From contig NZ_JBIPKE010000015.1 of the NCBI RefSeq assembly GCF_044005705.1, positions 434,001 to 498,000 of the forward strand: a DNA stretch of 64,000 nt, in the 5' to 3' direction. This DNA is from Marinoscillum luteum. Lineage in GTDB: Bacteria > Bacteroidota > Bacteroidia > Cytophagales > Cyclobacteriaceae. The notes under the pieces are model-generated. The model saw nothing but the letters and a program-made list of their open reading frames with translations. It was not told the origin of the DNA and did no database searches. The position numbers and the translations under genes were made by a program. Of the stretch, positions 27,187-36,064 are shown in pieces. How positions within the stretch are numbered: position 1 is the stretch's first letter; each line of letters opens with the position of its first letter.

Positions 27187-27954
27187 TTGTTTTTCATAGC
27201 CTCAAAAGTACTATTCTTCCTGATCAGCCCGCTTAGCTGGATTGTTGCACTCTTGCTGCTTGCCGTATTTGCTCGTAAGGAGGGGTTGAAGAAATATTCA
27301 CTTTGGAGCGGCTTACTACTACTTCTGGTCTTTACCAACCCCATACTCAGCAACTACGCCATGGTGGAATGGGAGTATGCAGCCATTCCAAAAGACCAAC
27401 TCCCCTATGTGGAAACGGCGGTAGTATTGGGAGGCATGCTTGAACCAGGCAAGGAACCTATAGATCAATATCATTTCAATGGAAGTGCAGACAGGATCAA
27501 TGAAGCCTTGATTCTGTTTAAGGAAGGTATCGTACAAAAACTCATTCTCTCGGGAGGATCAGGTTCTCTAATGGATCAGACGCTACGCGAAGCACATTTT
27601 CTTGGTGCCTACAGCCAAACACTCATAGAAGCTCATGATGATCAGATATTTATGGAAGCAAACTCCAGAAATACCTATGAAAATGCAGTAGAAACGGCCA
27701 GAATATTAGACTCACTGGGTTTAAAAGAACAGAAAGTGCTTTTGATCACCTCCGCTTCGCATATGGCGCGGGCACTTAGGTGCTTCAAAAAGCAAGGAAT
27801 CATAGCCATTCCTTTTCCGGTAGATTTCAGAGGACAGCAAGGCAATTGGAGTCCATTTTGGATACTTCCCTCCCACACGGCCCTGGAGGCCTGGAACATC
27901 CTGATCAAGGAATGGGTGGGATTATTGACTTATCGCCTGACTGGATATGCATAA
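27187..27954 (+). CDS. YdcF/ElyC/SanA family protein (DUF218)
   Basis: 255 aa with a TTG start, the only start codon available before an upstream in-frame stop. Two N-terminal membrane helices (FFLISPLSWIVALLLLAVFA and YSLWSGLLLLLVFTNPIL) precede the DUF218 domain: VVLGG, ILSGGSG, the acidic NSRNTYENA motif and LITSASHMARA. This family acts at the inner membrane with the active face in the periplasm and is linked to envelope and undecaprenyl-lipid homeostasis in E. coli (ElyC); the exact reaction here is unknown. It directly follows the TerB-ABC transporter gene, suggesting a shared envelope role, and ends at a terminator. Confidence 0.9.
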   Translation: MFFIASKVLFFLISPLSWIVALLLLAVFARKEGLKKYSLWSGLLLLLVFTNPILSNYAMVEWEYAAIPKDQLPYVETAVVLGGMLEPGKEPIDQYHFNGSADRINEALILFKEGIVQKLILSGGSGSLMDQTLREAHFLGAYSQTLIEAHDDQIFMEANSRNTYENAVETARILDSLGLKEQKVLLITSASHMARALRCFKKQGIIAIPFPVDFRGQQGNWSPFWILPSHTALEAWNILIKEWVGLLTYRLTGYA

Positions 27955-27955
27955 A

Positions 27956-27992
27956 ATAGCCCGTTCCGATAAAATCGGAGCGGGCTATTTTT
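27956..27992. terminator. Terminator between convergent genes
   Basis: ATAGCCCGTTCCGAT (27956-27970) pairs with ATCGGAGCGGGCTAT (27974-27988), with one G-T pair, and runs into T's. Confidence 0.88.
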
Positions 27993-28017
27993 TATGACAC
28001 AGATAATTAAGGGACGA

Positions 28018-28332
28018 TTAGTCCTCTTTCTTATCCTTAGTATCTTTTTTCTTAGCTGGGGCTTTCTTAGGCTTTGCTTCTTTTGCTTCAGCTTTAGGTG
28101 CAGCAGCTTTTTTCTCTTTTGCAGGAGCTTCAGCTTTCACTTCAGGAGCTTCCTCTTTCTTCGCTTCTGCCTTTTTTGCAGGTTTTGGAGCGGCTTCAAA
28201 GCTTTTCTTAATCTCCTCTATGTCCACATTCTTGATGGTAGGCATAGCATTAAGTTGCTTGATTTTGCTCACGCGATTTTTAGCTCTTGATTTATTTCTC
28301 TTACCCTTTCTTTCTAATCTTGTAACGGCCAT
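28018..28332 (-). CDS. Small basic protein with Lys/Ala/Pro/Glu-rich tail (histone H1-like)
   Basis: 104 aa. The N-terminal 45 residues (MAVTRLERKGKRNKSRAKNR, then LNAMPTIKNVDIEEIKKSF) look like a conserved Bacteroidota module. The C-terminal 55 residues are low complexity Lys, Ala, Pro and Glu repeats resembling histone H1 tails or those of bacterial H1-like and ribosome-associated proteins. It has high positive charge and no signal peptide, so nucleic-acid binding is plausible. It is divergent from hisS. Function unknown. Confidence 0.8.
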   Translation of the reverse strand: MAVTRLERKGKRNKSRAKNRVSKIKQLNAMPTIKNVDIEEIKKSFEAAPKPAKKAEAKKEEAPEVKAEAPAKEKKAAAPKAEAKEAKPKKAPAKKKDTKDKKED

Positions 28333-28378
28333 TGTCTGATCATTTCTTTTTAACGAGGTGCAAATTTAGAGGATTAGT

Positions 28379-28386
28379 TAGTTTTG
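28379..28386 (+). promoter_or_regulatory. Candidate -7 element for hisS
   Basis: TAGTTTTG matches TAnnTTTG and lies 14 bases before the chosen hisS ATG. No good -33 TTTG is seen, so the call is tentative; its position inside the longer hisS frame supports the internal start. Confidence 0.35.
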
Positions 28387-28400
28387 TCCAAAATAAATCT

Positions 28401-29765
28401 ATGGCAACTTCAAAACCATCCATACCCAAAGGAACACGCGATTTCGGACCACTTCAATCAGCAAGGAGGTCCTATATTATAGAAATCATCAAGAAAAACT
28501 TTGGAAAGTACGGCTTCAATCAGATCGAAACACCTGCTATGGAGCAGCTCTCTGTGCTCACAGGCAAGTACGGAGATGAAGGTGATCAGCTATTATTTAA
28601 GATACTAAATTCGGGTGACTACCTGAAGAAAACGAGCGTAGAGGATTACACGAAAGGCAGTCCTCACATGCTCAATCAGATTTCAGAGAAAGGACTGAGG
28701 TACGATCTTACTGTACCCTTTGCCCGGTTCGTGGTGCAAAATCAGCATGACATCACTTTCCCCTTCAAGCGCTTTCAGATACAGCCTGTTTGGCGTGCCG
28801 ACAGACCCCAAAAAGGCCGATACCGTGAGTTTTACCAATGTGATGCGGACATAGTAGGTTCAGACTCTCTTTGGAATGAAGCTGAACTCACCCTGCTCAT
28901 CCATGATGTATACAGAGAATTGAAATACGATGGATTTGTATTGAAAATCAATCACCGAGAGCTCTTGAATGAGCTGGCGAGATATGTCGGCCTGGCAGGT
29001 CAAGAAATGCCATTTTGCATCACCATCGACAAACTGGATAAAATTGGCTCTGACAAAGTTCAGGATGAGCTCCTGGCCCTGGGTGCAAATGACACAAAGC
29101 TTCGCTCCGTTATTGATCTGTTTGAGCAAAGTGCAGATAACACCACCAAAATCGAGTTATTCAAGAAGCTGATAGGTGAAAACAAAGGCACCACTGAGTT
29201 GCTCGCATATTTTGATTACCTGACCCGCACAGGCACCAAAAATTTAAAAATAGACCTGGACCTTAGCCTGGCAAGGGGCCTCACCTATTACACCGGAATC
29301 ATCTTTGAAGTGAAGGCCACGGATGTGCAGATAGGAAGCATCACCGGTGGTGGGCGGTATGATAACCTTACGGGTGTTTTTGGACTGGAGGGAATCTCCG
29401 GAGTAGGCATTTCCTTTGGTCTGGACAGGATCTATGACGTATTGGAAGAAAAGAATCTTTTCCCGGAGTCTCTGACCAAATCAGCAGATGTACTCATCGC
29501 TCACTTTGATCAGGAATGCTTCCTACACGGCATTGGGCTACTCAATCAACTCAGAAGCGCTGGCATCAGGGCAGAGATTTTTCCCGATGCGGCTAAGATC
29601 AAGAAGCAGTTTAACTATGCCGACAAAAACGCCATCCCCTACGTGCTGGTGGTGGGTACAGAGGAAATAGACAAAAAAGAATATACCTTCAAAAACATGA
29701 GGGACGGTAATCAGGAGATGCTTTCGATAGAAAGTGTGGTAGCAAGACTTGAGTCGAAAATTTAA
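28401..29765 (+). CDS. hisS: Histidyl-tRNA synthetase
   Basis: 454 aa from the ATG at 28401. The frame is open from 28332, but the extra 23 residues are not family-like, while MATSKPSIPKGTRDFGP is a normal start. This class II synthetase charges tRNA-His. Motif 2 is visible in FQIQPVWRADRPQKGRYREFYQCD, and the histidine-specific signatures LARGLTYYTGIIFE and GGGRYDNLTG are intact, followed by motif 3 (GVGISFGLDRIYDVL). The C-terminal anticodon-binding domain begins near SADVLIAHF. Its 3' end overlaps the next reading frame if that gene starts at TTG 29749. Confidence 0.97.
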   Translation: MATSKPSIPKGTRDFGPLQSARRSYIIEIIKKNFGKYGFNQIETPAMEQLSVLTGKYGDEGDQLLFKILNSGDYLKKTSVEDYTKGSPHMLNQISEKGLRYDLTVPFARFVVQNQHDITFPFKRFQIQPVWRADRPQKGRYREFYQCDADIVGSDSLWNEAELTLLIHDVYRELKYDGFVLKINHRELLNELARYVGLAGQEMPFCITIDKLDKIGSDKVQDELLALGANDTKLRSVIDLFEQSADNTTKIELFKKLIGENKGTTELLAYFDYLTRTGTKNLKIDLDLSLARGLTYYTGIIFEVKATDVQIGSITGGGRYDNLTGVFGLEGISGVGISFGLDRIYDVLEEKNLFPESLTKSADVLIAHFDQECFLHGIGLLNQLRSAGIRAEIFPDAAKIKKQFNYADKNAIPYVLVVGTEEIDKKEYTFKNMRDGNQEMLSIESVVARLESKI

Positions 29766-31419
29766 TCAGGACTCCCTCGTTAGTTTAAATATTAGTAATG
29801 ACTATTTGAGAGTACTCCTATTCATACTGAACTTCATCTGCTTTGCCGGCATAGGGCAGCATACAAGTAATTTTGGAAGATTTTCTATTGCTTACCCTCA
29901 GGGGTGTGCGCCTGTTACCATTCACATCAGTGAGCATGACAACCTGGGCACGATCAGCAGACAGTATTTTTATGAAGAGGGGGCAATAGAAACCACTGAT
30001 ACCTTTCATACCTATACTGAACCGGGAAGATACGAAGTGGTTCAATTTCTGGGAGAGGACATCCAGCCCAAAACAGATACCCTGATATTTGAAGTACTGG
30101 AGGCCATCCCTCCGGCGCTCAGTATTTTTCAGTGTTCAGAAACCGAGATTACCGTTGGATTCTCTGACGAATACTACGACTATTACCGGGTATGGTTCTC
30201 AGAAACAGATTCGGTCACCTACGTACCTGGTGATGGGCTACCCACCTATGATTATGGTCAATCAAACGGAATGATTCAGGCAGTAGGCTATTTTAACAAT
30301 GCTTTTGCCTCTTGTCCGGATATAAGCCAGTCGTTTAATCTTCAAAGTCTTCAACCCCTCAACATCAACTCCGCTGAGATTACAGAGGCATGCCTCGATG
30401 ACCTCTATCTGCAGCTCTCACTTTGGCCAAGCCCAGACCCACTCACCCTCTACTCGGTAGAGTTGCAAACAAATGGAGCCACTTTTGAAACCATCCATCA
30501 GGGTAAGTTAACTACCTCCACTCCCTCTTTTCACCTGGGCACTGACCTGCAGATCGATGAATTCTGCACCCGGATTAATATATTCAACCCCTGCACTGAG
30601 ACCATTTTATTTACGCAGGAAAGCTGCGATTCGGCTGGATCTACAACGAAAAACCTACTTGAGTCCTACGCCACCTATAGCGGTGATGACATTTTGATTC
30701 ACATTGATTCCTCTTCTTCCAAAGAAGTTGAAATCAAAAGAAAATATGGAGATGGCGCCTTCTCATTGGTGGCCACCACCCAGGGAGACTACACCGACGA
30801 TGTGCCTCCCGGCGCACGCCCCTTCCAATACCGTCTGATTCAGCAGGACAGCTGTGGTAATGCCATTGACTCCATTGTCGTAGCACCTCCACACATCAAA
30901 CTCACGGACCGTAGCTACTCCGAAAACCGCATACAAATAAGTCTCAGTCCGCCCCAAAATGCTTTGGGTAGCTACACTCAATCCCTCCTGTTTTACAATG
31001 ACGACAGTAGTAAGGTTCTGGAGACCAATTTCGACACTAACATTCTCTTACCCGGTGGCCTGGGGACCAGCGTTCACCTCCGGGTTAGGTACAGCTACGA
31101 TAACGACCTATTTATCCTATCCAATGCTTTGACAGAAGCTTATGAAATTACGGTGTTTATCCCTTCAGGATTTACCCCAAATGGGGATGGACTCAATGAC
31201 TATTTGGAGCTTTTTGGGCTCCCTACCAGTGATTTTGACATAATCATCTATGACCGGTGGGGTGCCCCCATTCATCAGTCTAATACTAATCCTGTATGGC
31301 ATGGAGAAATAGGCAAACACGATGCTGATGAGGGAACTTACCTTTACCGGCTCACCTTCCGACTGGAAAACGGTGAACTTAAAACTCAAGTTGGTACTTT
31401 TACACTTTTAAGGAATTAA
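29749..31419 (+). CDS. Secreted protein with gliding-motility/T9SS type B C-terminal domain
   Basis: 556 aa with TTG start. An alternative TTG at 29806 would begin LRVLLFILNFICFAGIGQ directly, the likely signal peptide; the longer form overlaps hisS by 17 bases. The middle holds Ig/PKD-like beta domains (FSIAYPQGCAPVTIHISEHD with PKD-like features, then several strands). The C-terminus IPSGFTPNGDGLNDYLELFG to GTYLYRLTF is the classic CHU_C/type B T9SS sorting domain, so the protein is exported and stays on the surface or is released. It lies between hisS and ybaB on the same strand. Ligand unknown. Confidence 0.85.
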   Translation: MSRKFNQDSLVSLNISNDYLRVLLFILNFICFAGIGQHTSNFGRFSIAYPQGCAPVTIHISEHDNLGTISRQYFYEEGAIETTDTFHTYTEPGRYEVVQFLGEDIQPKTDTLIFEVLEAIPPALSIFQCSETEITVGFSDEYYDYYRVWFSETDSVTYVPGDGLPTYDYGQSNGMIQAVGYFNNAFASCPDISQSFNLQSLQPLNINSAEITEACLDDLYLQLSLWPSPDPLTLYSVELQTNGATFETIHQGKLTTSTPSFHLGTDLQIDEFCTRINIFNPCTETILFTQESCDSAGSTTKNLLESYATYSGDDILIHIDSSSSKEVEIKRKYGDGAFSLVATTQGDYTDDVPPGARPFQYRLIQQDSCGNAIDSIVVAPPHIKLTDRSYSENRIQISLSPPQNALGSYTQSLLFYNDDSSKVLETNFDTNILLPGGLGTSVHLRVRYSYDNDLFILSNALTEAYEITVFIPSGFTPNGDGLNDYLELFGLPTSDFDIIIYDRWGAPIHQSNTNPVWHGEIGKHDADEGTYLYRLTFRLENGELKTQVGTFTLLRN

Positions 31420-31431
31420 CACATCAGTGCT

Positions 31432-31764
31432 ATGTTAGATATGATGAAAATGATGGGCAAACTAAAGGAGGTTCAGGAAAATATGAAAGCAGCCCAGGCC
31501 GGATTGAAAAACATCACTGCATCTGCAGAATCTGGTGCCGGTATGGTAAAGGCCACTATAAATGGAAATAAAGAGGTCACAGCCCTGGAGATCGATGAGT
31601 CCATTATCTCCAAAGAAGACGCTGACATGATGAAGGATTTGATCATCGCTGCCATCAACAAGGCAATAGTGGAAGTGGACGCTGCATCGAAAGAGCATAT
31701 GAAGAAAGCCACAGAAGGAATGATTCCAAACATCCCCGGATTCGACCTAAATAACATGATTTAA
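31432..31764 (+). CDS. YbaB/EbfC family nucleoid-associated protein
   Basis: 110 aa. Residues MMKMMGKLKEVQENMKAAQA form the N-terminal helix. The conserved core continues with GMVKATINGNKEVTALEIDE and MKDLIIAAINKAIVEVDAAS. Small DNA-binding dimers of this family coat the nucleoid and often sit beside dnaX/recR; here neither neighbour is present. The stop codon shares its last base with the start of the glycosyltransferase gene. Confidence 0.93.
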   Translation: MLDMMKMMGKLKEVQENMKAAQAGLKNITASAESGAGMVKATINGNKEVTALEIDESIISKEDADMMKDLIIAAINKAIVEVDAASKEHMKKATEGMIPNIPGFDLNNMI

Positions 31765-32768
31765 TGTGCAAAGTTGCTGTTGTCATCCTGAACTATAACG
31801 GCCGGGATCACCTGCTCCACTTTTTACCAACGCTCATAGCGCATTCGCCTGATGCTGAAGTCATTGTAGCTGACAATTGCTCTACAGACGACTCTCTGGC
31901 AGTGCTTCAGCAGTTTCCCTCAGTTCGCACCATACTCCTGGACCAAAACTATGGTTATGCCGGGGGCTATAACGAAGCCCTCAAGCAGGTTAATGCCGAT
32001 TACTACCTTTTGGTCAACTCTGATGTGGAGGTCTCTCCAAACTGGATCGCTCCACTCACTCATTACCTGGATGAAAACAAAGATTACGCAGCTGTTCAGC
32101 CGAAAATCCTCGATTTTAATCAAAAAGATTATTTCGAATACGCAGGAGCAGCAGGAGGATTTATCGATCTGCTGGGATATCCCTATTGCAGGGGGCGTGT
32201 TTTCAATACATTGGAGCAAGATACGGGTCAGTATGACTCCAACGCTGACATTTTCTGGGCAAGCGGCGCATGCTTTATGATTAGGTCTGAGGTGTTCAAA
32301 CAAGCCGGCGGATTCGATGCTGATTTTTTCGCGCACATGGAAGAGATTGACCTTTGTTGGCGGGTCAAAAGTCTGGGATTGAAAATTGCTTTTGTCCCAA
32401 ACAGTGTGATCTACCATGTGGGGGGAGGTACATTGAACAAAACTAGCCCCCGCAAAACCTACCTCAATTTCAGAAACGGGATCAGCCTTTTGATAAAGAA
32501 TTTACCTATCCCAATGCTGTTAGTGGCGCTTCCTGTAAGGCTGATTCTTGACTGGATGGCCGCTTTTCTCTTCTGGAAGAATGAGTCCTTTTCACATTTC
32601 GCAGCGGTATTTAAAGCTCATGCAGGCGCTATGAGGGCTTTTCCCAGTCAAATCAAACTAACCATCCGATCAGGCACACGGCTGAAAAATCAGAAAAAAG
32701 CAATTCTCCCCGTTGCTTACTACGTTCTGAGAAAAAGAAACTATGAAGCGATCAATAATACCAAATAG
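31764..32768 (+). CDS. Family 2 glycosyltransferase
   Basis: 334 aa, GT-A fold. It shows the nucleotide-sugar site VAVVILNYNGRDHLL, VIVADNCSTDDS, the metal-binding LLVNSDVEV (NSD at 85-87) and the acceptor-side motif MEEIDLCWRVKSLG, typical of rhamnosyl-like GT2 enzymes. A C-terminal hydrophobic helix (MLLVALPVRLILDWMAAFLF) suggests membrane association. It is likely involved in cell-surface polysaccharide synthesis; donor and acceptor are unknown. It overlaps ybaB by one base and the convergent PspC-like gene by 17 bases. Confidence 0.93.
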   Translation: MCKVAVVILNYNGRDHLLHFLPTLIAHSPDAEVIVADNCSTDDSLAVLQQFPSVRTILLDQNYGYAGGYNEALKQVNADYYLLVNSDVEVSPNWIAPLTHYLDENKDYAAVQPKILDFNQKDYFEYAGAAGGFIDLLGYPYCRGRVFNTLEQDTGQYDSNADIFWASGACFMIRSEVFKQAGGFDADFFAHMEEIDLCWRVKSLGLKIAFVPNSVIYHVGGGTLNKTSPRKTYLNFRNGISLLIKNLPIPMLLVALPVRLILDWMAAFLFWKNESFSHFAAVFKAHAGAMRAFPSQIKLTIRSGTRLKNQKKAILPVAYYVLRKRNYEAINNTK

Positions 32769-32961
32769 AATTGTCCCTTCTACGCAGCATTTTGCGGAAA
32801 TTCATAATAAATGCTAACGCCAAATAAAGAATAACAGGCGACCCGAAAGTCAAAAATGAAGCATAAATAAAGAACAATCTTATGCCTGATGTAGGGATTC
32901 TTAGCTTCTCCCCCAACCTTGTACAAACACCAAACGCGTATTTTTCAAAAAAATCTTGCAT
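32752..32961 (-). CDS. PspC-like small membrane protein
   Basis: 69 aa. It fits the PspC domain layout: FGVCTRLGEKLRIPTSGIRL, then a hydrophobic FFIYASFLTFGSPVILYLAL segment and a short basic tail. PspC proteins sit in the inner membrane and sense envelope stress. This is a minimal, single-domain version. No psp partners are present. Its 3' end overlaps the glycosyltransferase gene. Confidence 0.75.
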   Translation of the reverse strand: MQDFFEKYAFGVCTRLGEKLRIPTSGIRLFFIYASFLTFGSPVILYLALAFIMNFRKMLRRRDNSIWYY

Positions 32962-33102
32962 AAATCATATTCAATATAGCAACAAAGATAACAAAAGGCC
33001 CTTAGATTTGTTGAAATTGAGTTACTAAGAAAGTTTAAATTTCCGTATTATTGCAGTTCAATAATCGGAATTGACCATTATTACAATTGAAAATTCAAAA
33101 AA

Positions 33103-34902
33103 ATGATCCACATGAGAAAATTTAACTTTGCTATGGCGTTTGTCGCCGGAGCAATCATTTTTTCTGGTTGTACGCTCGGCAAGATGATCAAGCTAGCTGC
33201 AAACCAGGATTTGCAGGTAACCCCTAATCCACTTGAAGTTCATGGTGGTGCGGTTCCGTTCCAGATGTCAGCGGTTTTACCTCCAAAAATGCTCCCTACA
33301 GGAAAAGTTTACACCATAAACACTATCTATCAGTACGGTGATCAGGAAATAGCTGTTGGATCTATAGAGTTCAAAGCTGAAGACTTCCCTAACAGTAGTT
33401 CTTCTACTTCTCGCAAGAGCGGTGATTTCTCTATCCCTTATCAGGATGGAATGAATCCTGGAACACTCTACGTAGAAGGTGTGGCTAAAGATCCAAGATC
33501 AGGAAAGTCAAAGACTTCTCCAAGAATGGCTGTAGCCCAAGGTTTGGTAATGACCAGTTCTTTTGCGAAGCCTGTAACTTTCAGCTCTTATGCTGACCAT
33601 GGTTACAACGACAAAGAAGAGCTTGTGCCGACAAAAGTGGATTTCTTTTTCGCTCAGGGTGTAGCGACACTTAATCCTTCTTTGAGCTTTGATGGTAGCT
33701 CAAACCGTTCAAAAAGTAACGACCTTGCTGCTTTCATCGCAGAGAAAAACGTTACCAGAACTGTAACAATCACTGGTACTCACTCTCCAGAAGGTACTGA
33801 AAGAATCAACAGTGGTCTTTCTGAAAACAGAGCTAAGGCAATCGAAAGCTTCTACAGAAAGCAAATGAAGCGTTATGACTACAAAGGCATGGCGGATTCA
33901 ATCAAATTCATCCTTAAGCCTGTGGTTGAAGACTGGTCTGGTTTGAAAGTGGCCTTGGTATCTTACACAGGTATCTCTGACGATCAAAAAGCAGCCATCT
34001 CAAGAATCATCAACGGAAATGGTTCTTTCGAAGAGAAAGAAAAAGAATTGCAGAAACTTCCTGCATACAAAACTCTTTTGGACAAAGTTTACCCAGGTTT
34101 GAGAACTGCTAAGACTGAAATCCTTACAGTGAAGCCTAAAAAATCCAATGCTCAAATCGCTGTATTGGCTAAGCAAATTGCCAATGGAAGCATTTCTGCT
34201 GATACCCTCACTACTTCTGAGCTATTGTTTGCGGCTACCCTCACTCCTTCTTTGGATGAGAAAGCTGCCATCTACAAAGCTGCTACCAAAAGTGGTGCAT
34301 GGGAAGCACATAACAACTTGGGTGCTGTATACCTGGAGCAAGCTGCAAAAGCAGAAGGTGCTGACAAAACCAAATTGGTGCAGGATGCTATCACTCAGCT
34401 TGAAATTGCAAAAAACAAAAGCAAGTCTGCAAAAGTATCAGCTAACATGGCTGCTGCTTACGTGATGCAAGGCGAATATGCTCAGGCATTGACCTCTATA
34501 GGTGATGCTGAGGCTGCTTCTCCTTCTAATACTACAGCTAGCAACATCAAAGGAATGAAAGGTGCTATTCAAGTAATGAATGGTCAGTACGAAGAAGCTA
34601 ATGCTTCATTTGCTTCTTCTGCAAAGAGCGCTACCGTAACTTTCGATTCAGGTCTTTCACAACTTCTAAGTGGAAACTACGATGGAGCGAAGAGCACATT
34701 GGGTGACATAGCTACCAACGAAAAACTTGGTGCAGAAGCTAATTACCTGATCGCTGTAGCATCAGCCAGACAAAACAACGCCGCTGACGTGGCTAGTAGT
34801 CTTAAAGCTGCAGTGTCTAAAGATCCTGCATTGAAAGACAAAGCACTTAACGATCTTGAATTCACCAATTACGCTGACGCAGTTGCTCAGGCAGTGAAGT
34901 AA
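33103..34902 (+). CDS. OmpA-like lipoprotein with TPR repeats
   Basis: 599 aa. Lipobox IIFSGC (cysteine about 23) marks a lipid anchor; ATG at 33103 or 33112 is possible. A beta domain (about 40-180) is followed by an OmpA-like part (VDFFFAQGVATLNPSLSF, TRTVTITGTHSPEGTERINS, LSENRAKAIESFY), which usually binds peptidoglycan. From about residue 350 helical TPR-type repeats follow (WEAHNNLGAVYLEQAAKAE, AANMAAAYVMQGEYAQALTS). Codon choice is strongly biased (GCT, AAA, GGT), as in highly expressed genes. It is probably an abundant outer-membrane or periplasmic structural protein; the arrangement with the OmpA part before the TPRs is unusual. Confidence 0.88.
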   Translation: MIHMRKFNFAMAFVAGAIIFSGCTLGKMIKLAANQDLQVTPNPLEVHGGAVPFQMSAVLPPKMLPTGKVYTINTIYQYGDQEIAVGSIEFKAEDFPNSSSSTSRKSGDFSIPYQDGMNPGTLYVEGVAKDPRSGKSKTSPRMAVAQGLVMTSSFAKPVTFSSYADHGYNDKEELVPTKVDFFFAQGVATLNPSLSFDGSSNRSKSNDLAAFIAEKNVTRTVTITGTHSPEGTERINSGLSENRAKAIESFYRKQMKRYDYKGMADSIKFILKPVVEDWSGLKVALVSYTGISDDQKAAISRIINGNGSFEEKEKELQKLPAYKTLLDKVYPGLRTAKTEILTVKPKKSNAQIAVLAKQIANGSISADTLTTSELLFAATLTPSLDEKAAIYKAATKSGAWEAHNNLGAVYLEQAAKAEGADKTKLVQDAITQLEIAKNKSKSAKVSANMAAAYVMQGEYAQALTSIGDAEAASPSNTTASNIKGMKGAIQVMNGQYEEANASFASSAKSATVTFDSGLSQLLSGNYDGAKSTLGDIATNEKLGAEANYLIAVASARQNNAADVASSLKAAVSKDPALKDKALNDLEFTNYADAVAQAVK

Positions 34903-34923
34903 GAATTCTGAAATTTATATTTG

Positions 34924-34952
34924 AAAGCTCTCCATTTTGGAGAGCTTTTTTT
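34924..34952 (+). terminator. Rho-independent terminator
   Basis: AAAGCTCTCC pairs with GGAGAGCTTT across a five-base loop and ends in a T run, after the OmpA/TPR lipoprotein gene. Confidence 0.9.
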
Positions 34953-35007
34953 ATTTATATCGAGCTAATATTTTAATTTAGCAGCTTTCTTAATCAACAA
35001 TCAAATC

Positions 35008-35985
35008 ATGCGAGAAATACAATTCAGACAAGCGCTTGGCGAAGCAATGAGTGAAGAAATGAGAAGGGACCCTAAGGTCTTCCTTATGGGTGAAGAAGTT
35101 GCAGAGTACAATGGTGCTTATAAGGTAAGCCAGGGTATGCTCGATGAGTTCGGACCAGATCGTGTGATTGATACGCCTATTGCGGAGCTTGGTTTTGCTG
35201 GAGTGGGTGTTGGGGCAGCCATGAACGGCCTCAGACCGATCATTGAATTCATGACTTTCAATTTCTCTTTGGTGGCCATTGACCAGATCATCAACGGAGC
35301 GGCGAAAATAAAGTCTATGTCCGGGGGTCAGTTTGACTCCCCTATCGTATTCAGAGGCCCAACCGGAAACGCCGGACAACTCAGCTCTCAGCACTCTCAA
35401 AACTTTGAAAACTGGTATGCCAATACTCCGGGACTGAAAGTGGTCGTGCCTTCTAACCCTTACGATGCTAAGGGCTTACTCAAAGCTTCCATCAGAGACG
35501 ACAATCCTATTATCTTCATGGAATCTGAGCTGATGTACGGAGACAAAGGTGAAGTGCCGGAAGAGGAATATCTATTAAACCTTGGAGAGGCCCATACCGT
35601 GAAATCAGGAACTGACGTAACACTCGTCTCCTTTGGTAAAATGATGAAAGTGGCTATTGAAGCTGCAGATTTGATGGCCAAGGAAGGTGTGAGTGTAGAA
35701 GTCATTGACCTGAGAACGGTAAGACCCATCGATTATAAGGCAATAGTAGAATCAGTAAAGAAAACCAACAGACTGGTAATTGTGGAAGAAGCATGGCCAT
35801 TGGCCTCTATTTCTGCAGACATTAGTCATCATGTGCAAAGACACGCCTTTGACTATCTGGATGCACCTATCCATCGAGTGAATAGCATGGACCTTCCTCT
35901 GCCGTATGCACCTACGCTCATCGAGGAAATACTTCCTAACGTTAAACGAACTTTGGACGCCATTAATGCGGTTTCATACAGATAA
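35008..35985 (+). CDS. pdhB: Pyruvate dehydrogenase E1 component, beta subunit
   Basis: 325 aa, normal length. The transketolase-type pyrimidine domain begins REIQFRQALGEAMSEEMRRD, with MGEEVAEYNGAYKVSQGM. Family motifs include IDTPIAELGFAGVGVGAAMN and GPTGNAGQLSSQHSQ. The C-terminal domain carries VEVIDLRTVRPID and IVEEAWPLASI. It forms the thiamine-diphosphate E1 heterotetramer with PdhA, feeding acetyl-CoA synthesis. pdhA and the E2/E3 genes are not in this window, so the complex is encoded at separate loci. It is monocistronic between two terminators. Confidence 0.95.
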   Translation: MREIQFRQALGEAMSEEMRRDPKVFLMGEEVAEYNGAYKVSQGMLDEFGPDRVIDTPIAELGFAGVGVGAAMNGLRPIIEFMTFNFSLVAIDQIINGAAKIKSMSGGQFDSPIVFRGPTGNAGQLSSQHSQNFENWYANTPGLKVVVPSNPYDAKGLLKASIRDDNPIIFMESELMYGDKGEVPEEEYLLNLGEAHTVKSGTDVTLVSFGKMMKVAIEAADLMAKEGVSVEVIDLRTVRPIDYKAIVESVKKTNRLVIVEEAWPLASISADISHHVQRHAFDYLDAPIHRVNSMDLPLPYAPTLIEEILPNVKRTLDAINAVSYR

Positions 35986-36004
35986 TTCATAGATACCAAA
36001 TAAT

Positions 36005-36040
36005 AAAAAAGGGATCAAGTGTACACTTGATCCCTTTTTT
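36005..36040. terminator. Perfect 36-base palindromic terminator
   Basis: AAAAAAGGGATCAAGTGT is directly followed by its reverse complement, so it can stop transcription of both pdhB and the convergent ffh. Confidence 0.92.
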
Positions 36041-36064
36041 ATATCCGGCCAAAATTACCGTGAC

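Noticed and set aside
27994..28290. 98-codon plus-strand frame rich in Phe, Arg and Cys
   Set aside because: It is the complement of the Lys/Ala/Glu-rich low-complexity gene on the other strand.
28332..28400. 23-residue extension of hisS
   Set aside because: It overlaps the divergent gene start and a candidate promoter and has no family resemblance.
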